Source: Candidatus Aenigmatarchaeota archaeon (GTDB taxonomy: Archaea; Aenigmatarchaeota; Aenigmatarchaeia; PWEA01). Taken from it: 12,516 nucleotides of DNA. The DNA lies in contig PWFY01000034.1 in the NCBI GenBank assembly GCA_003554235.1, forward strand, positions 1-12,516, read 5' to 3'. The notes under the pieces were generated by a model. The model was not told the DNA's origin. It worked only from the letters and a program-made list of their open reading frames with translations, and made no database searches. The translations under genes and the position numbers were made by a program. Positions 5,777 to 11,554 of the stretch are shown one piece after another. The first letter of the stretch is position 1. Every line of letters starts with the position of its first letter.

Positions 5777-6396
5777 TTAAGAAAAAACATATCCTGATGA
5801 AAACACCTCAGGACAGGTACTGCAAGGAACTCCTCGACAAAGCAGTTAAGGTGGACAACCTTCTCAAGATGAGGGATTGGCAGTTAGACGATGATTGGCA
5901 CAGGCAGAAGATTAAATCCAACCTGTTGGAAGCCAAGCCTATCTTGATGGAGTGCTTCTCCATATTCAGAAAAATGGTGATGGAAGGATACAAAGAAGGA
6001 GTAGGTGAGGACGAGGACAAGTTTGAGAAGATTAGAAAGGGCTTTACTGGCCTAAGAACTGGGATTAAAAAGTTTGAGGAAGGACAAAGTGGTGGGCCGA
6101 GTCAGGGCATACTCAACAAGACTACATATCCTATGGTGGTAAAGAGATACAGGAACCTCCTTAAGAAAATTTTAGATGACCTTATAATCCAGACGGTTAA
6201 AGACGCGGGAGAATCTTCGGATACTACAGATGATTTCTACCGTGCAATATTTGAAAAAACCTATCAGTGGACGGGAAGCCAGATTTTCAAGGTGTGGGCG
6301 AGAGAAAACGAGGAAGGTGAAGTTGTAGGTGTAGGTGAAGAAGGGGAAGAAGGCGAGGTGGATGATTTTACTGAAGTTGTAGGTGAAATAGTATGA
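5773..6396 (+). CDS. Unrecognised helical protein with acidic tail
   Basis: 207 residues, starting in an ATGA overlap with the regulator. Predicted almost wholly helical: residues 13-75 (RYCKELLDKAVKVDNLLKMR, IFRKMVMEGYKEG), a middle linker with GQSGGPSQGILNK (about 104-116), and further helices (YRNLLKKILDDLIIQTVKDA, FYRAIFEKTYQWTGSQIFKV). The last 30 residues are Glu/Gly/Val-rich (GEVVGVGEEGEEGEVDDFTE). There is no signal peptide or membrane segment and no known motif. Its coupling to the MCM-like ATPase (another ATGA overlap, GGTGA at its 3' end serving the next gene) suggests a partner or loader for that ATPase; this rests on position only. Confidence 0.72.
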   Translation: MIKKKHILMKTPQDRYCKELLDKAVKVDNLLKMRDWQLDDDWHRQKIKSNLLEAKPILMECFSIFRKMVMEGYKEGVGEDEDKFEKIRKGFTGLRTGIKKFEEGQSGGPSQGILNKTTYPMVVKRYRNLLKKILDDLIIQTVKDAGESSDTTDDFYRAIFEKTYQWTGSQIFKVWARENEEGEVVGVGEEGEEGEVDDFTEVVGEIV

Positions 6397-7340
6397 GAAA
6401 CAACTTTTTAGGAGATGTTCAACTTGGTCCAGACGAAGAGGAAGAGATAAGACAGAAGGTTAGAGATATGAGTGACCCTATAACGAGGTTTTCGGAGAGG
6501 ATTAACCCTAAGATGGTGGGGGTAGAAAAGAAGAAAGAGGCCCTTTTGCTGGCTTTGGCTTCTCCTCACGACGCTCAAGGTGACAGGGGAAGGGTTCATG
6601 TGTTACTTTACGGTCCACCAGGAACTGGCAAGTCGGCGATTTTAACTTGGTTAAGAGACCACCTTTCAGCAGGGTATGCCAGTAAGAAGTCAACTGAAGC
6701 AGGTATAGTGGGGTCTATGGCACACGGTAAAGCACGGAAAGGTATCCTTCCGAAGAACCACAGAGGAGTGTGCGTGGTAGACGAACTCGACAAGATGAAG
6801 AAAGAGGATAGGGAAGGACTACTTGAGTGTATGAGTGAAGGTAGAGTAACTATGCAGGGTAGTGAAGTGGAGGAGTCGTGGAGAGCAAACACTATAGTAC
6901 TCGCATCAGCGAACGACAAGGAGAAACTCACGAAGAAGTTGAGGCATAGGTTCGACTTGAGGTTGAAGTTCGGCTACTACGACAGGGAAACGGGTAAGAA
7001 GATTTTAGAGGATAAATCAAAGAACTTCCTAAAGAAGAAGGGGGATGAAGAAGATATAACCACACTAAAGAAATATCTTAAGGCGGTCAGAAGGTTCGAT
7101 ATAGAAATAGACAAGCCAGAAGCATGTAAAAGGGCTATAGAAGAGTTCCTTGAGATGAACGATATAAAGGAAGTCAATCCGAGGGACCACATGGCGAGGT
7201 TTATGAGGATAGGTCTTTGTCACGCAAGGCTTCATTTCAGGAAACCAAGGATTGTGGATTTTGCAGAGGCCATACACCTGCTTTTGGGAGATAGCCACTA
7301 TGCAACAGAAGGTTTGAAAAGACTTGGGAGGGACGAATGA
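6393..7340 (+). CDS. MCM-like AAA+ ATPase lacking the N-terminal MCM domain
   Basis: 315 residues, close to a bare AAA+ core. Walker A is GPPGTGKS (74-81), Walker B is VCVVDE (126-131) continuing LDKMKKEDR, sensor 1 is ASAND with N174, and the arginine-finger region is LRHRFDL (183-189). A sensor-2 helix appears as VNPRDHMARFMRIGLCHARL, followed by a lid that closes IVDFAEAIHLL. The order and wording (N-terminal 'MVGVEKKKEALLLAL', DE-x-DKM-x-x-x-DR, L-x-x-RFDL, PRDH...R.....HARL) match the archaeal/eukaryal MCM helicase AAA+ domain rather than MoxR. Full MCMs have about 250 more N-terminal residues (OB fold, zinc) and usually a C-terminal winged helix; both are absent. It probably acts as a ring ATPase on DNA, perhaps replication of the element. 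ChlI/MoxR-like ATPase is the alternative. Confidence 0.85.
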   Translation: MRNNFLGDVQLGPDEEEEIRQKVRDMSDPITRFSERINPKMVGVEKKKEALLLALASPHDAQGDRGRVHVLLYGPPGTGKSAILTWLRDHLSAGYASKKSTEAGIVGSMAHGKARKGILPKNHRGVCVVDELDKMKKEDREGLLECMSEGRVTMQGSEVEESWRANTIVLASANDKEKLTKKLRHRFDLRLKFGYYDRETGKKILEDKSKNFLKKKGDEEDITTLKKYLKAVRRFDIEIDKPEACKRAIEEFLEMNDIKEVNPRDHMARFMRIGLCHARLHFRKPRIVDFAEAIHLLLGDSHYATEGLKRLGRDE

Positions 7341-7639
7341 TGTTTGAAAAATTAAAGAAACTTATAATGAGAGAAAAAGAAGAAAAAGGAAGTATGCCTA
7401 GAGAACACCAAAGAGTTGTATGGAAAGAGAATACCAATAGGTTGGGCCTTAGTGGAGATATGGCCAAAGAGATACAGTTGAACTCCGAGAAGAGGTCAGT
7501 GCCCTACAGTAAGCACTACCTTGAAGCGAGAAGAGAAAACTTCAATTCGCCTGTTTTCGACCTAACTGAGGGCAGGGATAGACCAGGGCTGGATATAGAG
7601 AAAGAAATAAATCCAGCAGTTTTGGAGTGGGAAGAGTGA
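7337..7639 (+). CDS. Unrecognised charged protein, 100 residues
   Basis: Starts at ATGATG overlapping the stop of the ATPase gene; the ATG at 7340 is equally possible, with GGGAGG at 7326-7331. The N-terminus is a basic helix (FEKLKKLIMREKEEKG). The middle holds 'MPREHQRVVWKENTNRLGLS' and 'SVPYSKHYLEARRENF', and the end is acidic (DIEKEINPAVLEWEE). No signal peptide, cysteine or recognised motif. The strict coupling suggests it is made with the ATPase. Function is unknown. Confidence 0.65.
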   Translation: MMFEKLKKLIMREKEEKGSMPREHQRVVWKENTNRLGLSGDMAKEIQLNSEKRSVPYSKHYLEARRENFNSPVFDLTEGRDRPGLDIEKEINPAVLEWEE

Positions 7640-7648
7640 GGTGATTAA

Positions 7649-7822
7649 ATGGTTCATAAAATCAGAGGTTACAAAAATGAAAATAATAAGCTCATACTTA
7701 CTGATAGTGATATTGAGGCTATAGTTGATGGTTTGTGGTCTAAGGGACAGGCGGGAGGATTGAGCAGTGACGAGTTCAGAGTGTTTTACGACCTTTTGAA
7801 AATTCATAATGAGCGTGATTGA
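7649..7822 (+). CDS. Small acidic protein, 57 residues
   Basis: ATG 7649 is preceded by GAGGTGA (7637-7643), which overlaps the previous stop. The product begins MVHKIRGYKNENNKLILTDS, continues with an amphipathic helix (DIEAIVDGLWSKG) and ends 'LSSDEFRVFYDLLKIHNERD'. It looks like a folded two- to three-helix protein. No family is recognised. Its stop (7820-7822) directly abuts the ATG of the thioredoxin-like gene, which argues that it is really translated. Codon use agrees with the neighbours. Confidence 0.68.
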   Translation: MVHKIRGYKNENNKLILTDSDIEAIVDGLWSKGQAGGLSSDEFRVFYDLLKIHNERD

Positions 7823-8146
7823 ATGCCTGACATAAGAAAACTCAAGAATCCACCCAACAGCAACCTCTTTTTTTGGGAACATGGGTGCGATTTTTGTCCA
7901 GATGTCTGGAAGGCCATAGAGGAGACGAGGATAAATTTGAAGGTTCCACCAAAGTATAAACTGAAGCCCGTAGAGGTTAGAACGATAGGTGCTATGAGTC
8001 CAGAAGTCAGGAGGTTCTCGGAGGTCATAAGGGGAACACCTACTATAGTGTTGGACGATATTATCATAAGTGGTGTTTCATCCACTGGTTGGGTTAAAGG
8101 ATTTTTTGAAGAATGGTTTAGGGAGAAGAAGGAACCATGGTTTTGA
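7823..8146 (+). CDS. Thioredoxin/glutaredoxin-fold redox protein
   Basis: 107 residues. After a short strand (NSNLFFWE) comes HGCDFCPDVW with the redox pair C22-x-x-C25, then a helix (WKAIEETR), strands, and 'GTPTIVLDDIIISG' with the cis-proline P73 that packs against the active site in this superfamily. A closing helix (GWVKGFFEEWF) completes a compact thioredoxin fold. It probably reduces or forms disulfides in the cytoplasm; there is no signal peptide. The start abuts the previous stop and the end overlaps the radical SAM gene by 10 bases, so the two are translated together. That pairing suggests it keeps cysteines of the enzyme or its substrate in the right state. The CDFC sequence is not the classic CGPC, so the preferred partner is unclear. 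Confidence 0.78.
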   Translation: MPDIRKLKNPPNSNLFFWEHGCDFCPDVWKAIEETRINLKVPPKYKLKPVEVRTIGAMSPEVRRFSEVIRGTPTIVLDDIIISGVSSTGWVKGFFEEWFREKKEPWF

Positions 8147-9333
8147 ACAGAAAGGATTTAGAAGGTCTTGATACGTTTGAGAGAGAAGGGTTGGCAGAGG
8201 AAGAAGAAACTGTAGCACCAAAAGACGCAATTATCGAGATTACTCAGATGTGTCCTTTGAACTGTAAGCACTGTTTCGTGGGTGACAAAGACATAGAGGA
8301 GATGTCGGCTGAAAAATGGTTCAATATAATGGATAAGTTGTATAGAAGGGGCGTGGAAAACTTGGTTATCGAGGGTGGAGAGCCAACCGTCCACGAGGAC
8401 TTTTACGATATACTTGAGTACGCAACGCAGTTGTTCGAGGTAACTGTTCAAACCTCTGGTGTTGCGGACACAAGGCTCAATGACTTCGACTGTAATGTTA
8501 CTATAAGTTTCGAGTACTTGAATCCAGAAAGGAATAACGAGATAAGGAGGATGTCGGACCCAGACGAGTGGGTTTACGACAGGGAAAGAGGTGTGCTGTA
8601 CGAGAAGGAAAACAAAGAGAGGATACAAGAACTTGGTGAAAGGTTAAGGGGTGGAGAGGATGTTTCTCAAGAGATAAGTGAGATAACAAAACCTATAGAA
8701 ACCGAGAACGTGTACGACAGGGCACTTACTAAGTTGAAGGCCATAGACCCTCCAAAGACCTTGAGAGCGACAATATATACGGATAACGATGTGCTGGGTT
8801 TGGCGATGTTAGCAGAGTCAATAAACGCCAATTCGGTGTTCGTTCCTTTGAAACCTGTCGGTTTGGGAAAGGAACTTAGGTCGAAAGCCCCGGGGTCAAA
8901 GAGGTTATTGGAGGTCATAAGGGACATAATGACGTACAACCAGCATTCTACTATGGAACATAGAGTGGAGGAGACATACTGGTACATGATGAACAAAAGG
9001 GTTTGGGTGAACAACAAGGATGTATTCAAGCAGAGAGGAAGGATATGTGGTAGTGGAATGGGAAGGCTTTTCGTTGATTATCAGGGTGATGTAAAGCCCT
9101 GCTTCATGTTGCCTGAAGAGGATATGGGGAATATCCTTGAAGACGATATAGAAGAGATATACTCCAACCTATACGACTATCACGAGAGGGCTAAGGAGAT
9201 AGCAGACGATAAGAGATGTGATTCGTGCTTGGGTGGGTGTATAGCAGTTGCGAAGTCCAGAGAGATGGAGGAAAACCCGTGTCCTATGAAGGTAAAAAAG
9301 AAAGCCTTAAATAGAATGAAAAGTAAAGTATAA
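8137..9333 (+). CDS. Radical SAM enzyme with SPASM domain
   Basis: 398 residues. The N-terminal radical SAM part has the 4Fe-4S motif CPLNCKHC (C39, C43, C46) and the SAM-contact motif GGEP (80-83). A charged insert (about 131-190, rich in E/R/K) interrupts the barrel. The C-terminal SPASM-type region has C304, then G-x4-C322 (GDVKPC), C361-x2-C364-x3-C368 and C382, enough for auxiliary iron-sulfur clusters. Enzymes of this class modify peptides or proteins (sactipeptide, quinohemoprotein and anSME types) by forming radicals from SAM. AGAAGGA before ATG 8137 and the overlap with the thioredoxin-like gene support the start. The next gene encodes a small two-cysteine protein with its own strong ribosome site, a possible substrate. 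Substrate and reaction cannot be read from sequence; a housekeeping maturase is an alternative. Confidence 0.92.
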   Translation: MVLNRKDLEGLDTFEREGLAEEEETVAPKDAIIEITQMCPLNCKHCFVGDKDIEEMSAEKWFNIMDKLYRRGVENLVIEGGEPTVHEDFYDILEYATQLFEVTVQTSGVADTRLNDFDCNVTISFEYLNPERNNEIRRMSDPDEWVYDRERGVLYEKENKERIQELGERLRGGEDVSQEISEITKPIETENVYDRALTKLKAIDPPKTLRATIYTDNDVLGLAMLAESINANSVFVPLKPVGLGKELRSKAPGSKRLLEVIRDIMTYNQHSTMEHRVEETYWYMMNKRVWVNNKDVFKQRGRICGSGMGRLFVDYQGDVKPCFMLPEEDMGNILEDDIEEIYSNLYDYHERAKEIADDKRCDSCLGGCIAVAKSREMEENPCPMKVKKKALNRMKSKV

Positions 9334-9347
9334 AGGAGGTGTTTAAC

Positions 9348-9602
9348 ATGGTTGGAAGTTCAAAACATAAATGTAGGTTCAAAAAAGACGACAAAGGAAA
9401 CCTGATAACGGAGAACGGAAAGAAAATCCTTCAGTGTAAGGTAGACGGTCAGGGACCAGTTGAAGCACATCCAACTCCCAGCGGAGGGTTTAACTTCGTC
9501 CCGACAGGTGACATAGACGACAAGAAGGAAAAGAAGGCGATTAAGTACATGAAGAGAAGACTTCAGAACGCAGATACTGAGGGTAAATCAGGAGAGTGGT
9601 AA
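9348..9602 (+). CDS. Small basic two-cysteine protein, possible radical SAM substrate
   Basis: 84 residues from ATG 9348, set by GGAGGTG at 9335-9341; a GTG at 9339 lies inside that ribosome site and is not the start. The protein begins MVGSSKHKC and has C9 and C30 around a turn-rich piece (DDKGNLITENGKKI), giving a likely beta hairpin of the form KC...G..I..ENGKKILQC. The middle has 'AHPTPSGGFNFVPTGDI' and the C-terminus is a basic helix (KKEKKAIKYMKRRLQ). It lies 14 bases after the radical SAM gene, the usual place for a precursor, but there is no leader/core layout, so a substrate role is only a guess. Its end overlaps an open frame that lacks a normal start. Confidence 0.72.
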   Translation: MVGSSKHKCRFKKDDKGNLITENGKKILQCKVDGQGPVEAHPTPSGGFNFVPTGDIDDKKEKKAIKYMKRRLQNADTEGKSGEW

Positions 9603-9603
9603 G

Positions 9604-9762
9604 ATTCAATGTAAGATAAAAAACGGAAGATACATCTGTATTAAGAAGAAGTACAGCAGGAAGGGAAGTGAAGATAAGAAAAAGGTAGTCCAGGGAAGGT
9701 CTACGGGAACGAAAGTAGTTAGAAAGAAGAGTGGCTCTGGTCAAAACGTACTGGTGTGTTAG
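9604..9762 (+). CDS. Lysine-rich two-cysteine frame without a normal start codon
   Basis: The frame is open from 9553 to TAG 9760 but holds no ATG, GTG or TTG before the conserved-looking part. Its translation (IQCKIKNGRYICIKKKYSRK ... VVRKKSGSGQNVLVC) looks genuine: C-x8-C hairpin, very basic, ending in Cys. The hairpin CKIKNGRYIC closely parallels CEVEGKELVC in the gene at 10069. The sequence GGAG (9591-9594) stands nine bases before an ATT at 9604, so a rare ATT start is one option. Others are a +1 frameshift from the preceding gene (frames differ by +1 and overlap from 9553 to 9602), or a sequencing indel. The following gene starts directly at its stop codon. Confidence 0.5.
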   Translation: MQCKIKNGRYICIKKKYSRKGSEDKKKVVQGRSTGTKVVRKKSGSGQNVLVC

Positions 9763-10056
9763 ATGGAAGAGGAACTTTGTTTGTTGAGGAAGGAGAACGG
9801 AGTGCCCAAAGAGATAGTTATCCTCTCCGAAGGTAGGCTACCAGAGAAGATAGGTTCGGCAGATGTTGTAACTGCCGATAACGTGGAGAGGAAGAAGATA
9901 GTTAAGGAAGTCGTGAGAGATGTGGGAGAGGTATTCTTTGAGGAGGATAACGAAGAGGTAAGGAGAGATTTTATATCGGCTATGGAAAGTCCAGAGGATA
10001 TGAGATACATCCACAGGGCCTTCGTAAAAAAATTCAGCGAGGACATCTTTGATTGA
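9763..10056 (+). CDS. Unrecognised acidic protein, 97 residues
   Basis: The ATG directly follows the TAG of the previous frame, with no ribosome site of its own, so it depends on translation of that frame; this supports the previous frame being real. The product has an N-terminal alpha/beta piece (CLLRKENGVPKEIVILSEGR), then two amphipathic helices (NVERKKIVKEVVRDVGEVFF and MRYIHRAFVKKFSEDIFD). It is strongly acidic in the middle (FEEDNEEVRRDF). There are no known motifs and one cysteine (C6). Confidence 0.65.
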   Translation: MEEELCLLRKENGVPKEIVILSEGRLPEKIGSADVVTADNVERKKIVKEVVRDVGEVFFEEDNEEVRRDFISAMESPEDMRYIHRAFVKKFSEDIFD

Positions 10057-10068
10057 GGAGGTGAGATA

Positions 10069-10227
10069 ATGGGAGATATAGATTTTGGTTTAGAGGAAAT
10101 AGGTGGCAAAGAAGTAGATAACTGTGAGGTCGAGGGCAAGGAACTGGTCTGCGATATGGTGGATGGTTCCGAGGAAAGAGTAGACATCTCAATGGTAGAT
10201 GACGACATAAGAAAGAAATTTGATTGA
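10069..10227 (+). CDS. Small acidic two-cysteine protein, 52 residues
   Basis: A perfect GGAGGTGA (10057-10064) sits four bases before ATG 10069. The protein is very acidic and has C19 and C28 in NCEVEGKELVCD, a C-x8-C arrangement that should form a beta hairpin, then a second hairpin (MVDGSEERVDIS) and a short helix (DDDIRKKF). It resembles the minus-strand gene at 10554-10733 in layout: acidic start, C...L-[LV]-C hairpin, short strand, helix with I-[PR]. Function unknown; it belongs to the local set of two-cysteine proteins. Confidence 0.75.
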   Translation: MGDIDFGLEEIGGKEVDNCEVEGKELVCDMVDGSEERVDISMVDDDIRKKFD

Positions 10228-10229
10228 TT

Positions 10230-10580
10230 ATGCTTGATGAAGAGAAACTTGAGGAAGAAGGATGGTACGATGCCGACCTCTTAGATATGAAGATAATATC
10301 TTTCGTCCTTGAAAACGATTTCGTTTCAAGGAATGACGTTAAGGAAGAGTTCGGTATGTCAATAGAGAAGTCGAGGTCGAGGCTGGAGGGTTTGGTGGAA
10401 CAGGACATTATAAACAAGGTCGCTATATGTAGCAACTGTGAAGAACCCATAGGCGAGTGTAAGTGCGGCAAGTACATGAAGAAGATAAGGTACTTTCAGG
10501 AGGAGTTCGAGGCCGAGTTCGTGGTAGAAGAAATGGAGGAACTGACGGAGAAGTTAAAGGTCTTCAATGGCGTTTCTTAG
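10230..10580 (+). CDS. Winged-helix protein with a short zinc-ribbon insert
   Basis: 116 residues from ATG 10230, three bases after the previous stop; a TTG at 10224 would add two residues. The first half reads as a winged helix: 'DLLDMKIISFVLENDFVSRN', then 'DVKEEFGMSIEKSRSRLEGL' as the recognition part, then VEQDIINKV. Next comes a small knuckle, CSNCEEPIGECKCGKY (C-x2-C-x6-C-x-C), which can bind zinc. The rest is a charged helix (EEFEAEFVVEEMEELTEKLK). This wHTH-plus-zinc layout is typical of DNA- or RNA-binding regulators in archaea. Its 3' end overlaps the convergent minus-strand gene by 27 bases. The target is unknown. Confidence 0.72.
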   Translation: MLDEEKLEEEGWYDADLLDMKIISFVLENDFVSRNDVKEEFGMSIEKSRSRLEGLVEQDIINKVAICSNCEEPIGECKCGKYMKKIRYFQEEFEAEFVVEEMEELTEKLKVFNGVS

Positions 10581-10733
10581 TTCTTCGGGTATTTCCATCT
10601 TGTTGTCTCCACAGAGAAGGGATACCCTGTTGCCCTTTTCTACTACCTGACATTCGCTCTTATCTACTTCGATAGTTTTCCCGTCCACGGTGAGTTCTCC
10701 CTTATCTAGGTCGAAGGTTATCTCATCAGGCAT
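10554..10733 (-). CDS. Lone minus-strand two-cysteine protein, 59 residues
   Basis: The frame from ATG 10733 to TAA 10554 encodes a coherent small protein: 'MPDEITFDLDKGELTVDGK' forming beta strands, 'SECQVVEKGNRVSLLC' with C28 and C41, then 'MEIPEELRNAIEDL' as a closing helix. Hydrophobic and polar residues alternate as in real beta hairpins, and Lys codons follow local usage. It has no ribosome site, but a TATA-like TTTTTAAC (10762-10755) is centred about 26 bases upstream of the ATG, as for a leaderless gene. It is the only minus-strand gene after 1646 and runs convergently into the winged-helix gene, overlapping it by 27 bases, so the two transcripts could interfere. It is a layout relative of the 10069 gene. 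Confidence 0.72.
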   Translation of the reverse strand: MPDEITFDLDKGELTVDGKTIEVDKSECQVVEKGNRVSLLCGDNKMEIPEELRNAIEDL

Positions 10734-10753
10734 GGTTATGATTTGTTCTCTTG

Positions 10754-10763
10754 AGTTAAAAAT
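10754..10763 (-). promoter_or_regulatory. TATA-like box for the minus-strand gene at 10733
   Basis: Minus-strand TTTTTAAC (10762-10755) is centred about 26 bases before the ATG at 10733, with no Shine-Dalgarno between, consistent with a leaderless archaeal promoter. Confidence 0.5.
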
Positions 10764-10773
10764 CTATGTGTCT

Positions 10774-10819
10774 ATTTGAAAGGTTGTGTAATCGACAGGG
10801 TGTCCTGTAATTTGAAAGG
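10774..10819. promoter_or_regulatory. Divergent spacer with a direct repeat around a palindrome
   Basis: ATTTGAAAGG occurs at 10774-10783 and 10810-10819, start points 36 bases apart. Between them is ACAGG-GTGT-CCTGT (10795-10808), a perfect inverted repeat. The block lies between the leaderless minus-strand gene (10733) and the plus-strand gene (10889), close to both TATA-like boxes, and could be a shared operator. Confidence 0.4.
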
Positions 10820-10830
10820 GTTTTTTAAAG
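10819..10830 (+). promoter_or_regulatory. TATA-like box upstream of the 10889 gene
   Basis: The sequence GGTTTTTTAAAG resembles an archaeal TATA box; a start about 25 bases downstream (near 10850) would give a leader that carries the GGAGGTGA site at 10875-10882. Confidence 0.4.
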
Positions 10831-10888
10831 GAGAGAAAGGAAGTTAGTAATGTAAAATGCAAAAAATAACTCAACGGAGGTGAAATAA

Positions 10889-11095
10889 ATGGGAGTTTGG
10901 TTAAGACCCGCTGGCGGTAGTTCTCTAACAGGAGACCAAGGAGGCTACACTGGCTACGTAAAGATTCGTGACAGTCCTACTATCACGTCCTCGAAGGTCA
11001 AGGCACAGAACCAGAAGTTCAGGAAAGCAGCAAACGACTGTAGTGGACAGAGCCAGTCTGAGTTCAGAGAGTGCATGCACGAGAAACTGAAGTAA
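10889..11095 (+). CDS. Small phage-like protein with C-x10-C tail
   Basis: 68 residues, with a strong GGAGGTGA (10875-10882) six bases upstream. The N-terminus is Gly/Ser-rich (RPAGGSSLTGDQGGYTGY), followed by KIRDSPTITSSKVKAQNQKF and a basic helix ending in C51 and C62 (NDCSGQSQSEFRECMHEKLK). The closing pattern 'K..AQN..FR.AA..C.G.S.S.FR.CM...LK' resembles small proteins I associate with phage and archaeal-virus structural clusters; this is recollection of a pattern, not a search. It begins a new transcript, judging by the promoter-like region before it and a hairpin after it, which suggests high, separate expression. A small capsid or decoration protein is possible. Confidence 0.72.
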   Translation: MGVWLRPAGGSSLTGDQGGYTGYVKIRDSPTITSSKVKAQNQKFRKAANDCSGQSQSEFRECMHEKLK

Positions 11096-11110
11096 TTTAG
11101 AAAAACCTCT

Positions 11111-11137
11111 GGGGAGTAAAATCCCCTCTATTTTCAA
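11111..11137 (+). terminator. Hairpin followed by T-rich tract
   Basis: GGGGA (11111-11115) and TCCCC (11122-11126) form a five-pair stem with a six-base loop, followed by TCTATTTTCAATTTT. It sits 16 bases after the stop of the 10889 gene and before the next ribosome site, so it probably ends that transcript. Confidence 0.5.
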
Positions 11138-11144
11138 TTTTAGA

Positions 11145-11424
11145 GTGAGGTGTAGTTAATATGGTTTCATGGACGAAAGGACATTTTGAGTTGATAGCAG
11201 ATACGGTCAACGATGAAGTTAGTGATGAGGATACCAAAGAAAACCTTTGTCGTTCTTTCGCTACTCGACTTGAAGTAAAAAATGATTTCTTCGATTACGG
11301 TAAATTTATGACGAAGTGTAAAGGTGTTGAAAAAACTGGTTTATAAAAATATTATTGTGAGGTGTAGATAAATGGTATCATGGACAAAAGGACATTTTGA
11401 GTTGATAGCAGATACGGTCAACGA
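11145..11424 (+). repeat. Tandem duplication: copies at 11145-11213 and 11357-11424
   Basis: The ribosome site and first 53 coding bases of two neighbouring genes are almost identical (two mismatches in the coding part: T/A in codon 3, G/A in codon 6), with one base of length difference in the leader. Similarity then drops sharply at the DNA level, although the proteins remain related. Confidence 0.92.
11161..11346 (+). CDS. Small phage-type protein, first of a duplicated pair
   Basis: 61 residues with GAGGTG at 11147-11152. It begins MVSWTKGHFELIADTVNDEV and continues with a helix (ENLCRSFATRLEVKN), then FFDYGKFMTKC. The layout 'HFELIA..I......... ..FA..L...N..FD...F...C' matches a frequent small phage/plasmid protein type (HYEAIA...A..LA..L...NPRFDR.RF...C) whose role is unknown. 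Two cysteines at 30 and 53 are kept at the same positions in the downstream copy. It has a separate ribosome site from its neighbour, so both can be made at once. Two helices joined by the N-x-FFD turn are expected. Confidence 0.8.
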   Translation: MVSWTKGHFELIADTVNDEVSDEDTKENLCRSFATRLEVKNDFFDYGKFMTKCKGVEKTGL

Positions 11425-11548
11425 AAATATGGAAGACCCCGACGAGAGGATGGAATTGTGTAAAGCCTTTTCTGACGAACTTCAGGACAAAAACCCTTTC
11501 TTTGATAACGATAAATTTATGAAAAGATGTTGGAATGCAGAGAGGTGA
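11372..11548 (+). CDS. Small phage-type protein, second of the duplicated pair
   Basis: 58 residues; GAGGTG at 11359-11364. The first 17 residues are identical to the previous gene (MVSWTKGHFELIADTVN), after which it diverges (ENMEDPDERMELCKAFSDEL) but keeps the frame of conserved positions: C30, the NPFFD turn (41-45), KFM and C53. This copy has NP before FFD, the usual form in the family, so it may be nearer the ancestral sequence. A sharp edge between near-identical and divergent DNA suggests gene conversion of the 5' part. Its stop overlaps the leader of the next gene (AGAGGTGAAATGA). Confidence 0.8.
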   Translation: MVSWTKGHFELIADTVNENMEDPDERMELCKAFSDELQDKNPFFDNDKFMKRCWNAER

Positions 11549-11554
11549 AATGAA

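Noticed and set aside
9339..9347. GTG at 9339 as the start of the two-cysteine gene
   Set aside because: The GTG is part of the GGAGGTG ribosome site for the ATG at 9348.
9759..10208. 149-codon minus-strand frame
   Set aside because: Ser/Thr-rich shadow of the acidic genes at 9763 and 10069, which have clear start signals or coupling.
10774..10819. Possible CRISPR, from two ATTTGAAAGG copies 36 bases apart
   Set aside because: Only two 10-base copies, no third unit and no cas gene; a regulatory repeat explains it better.
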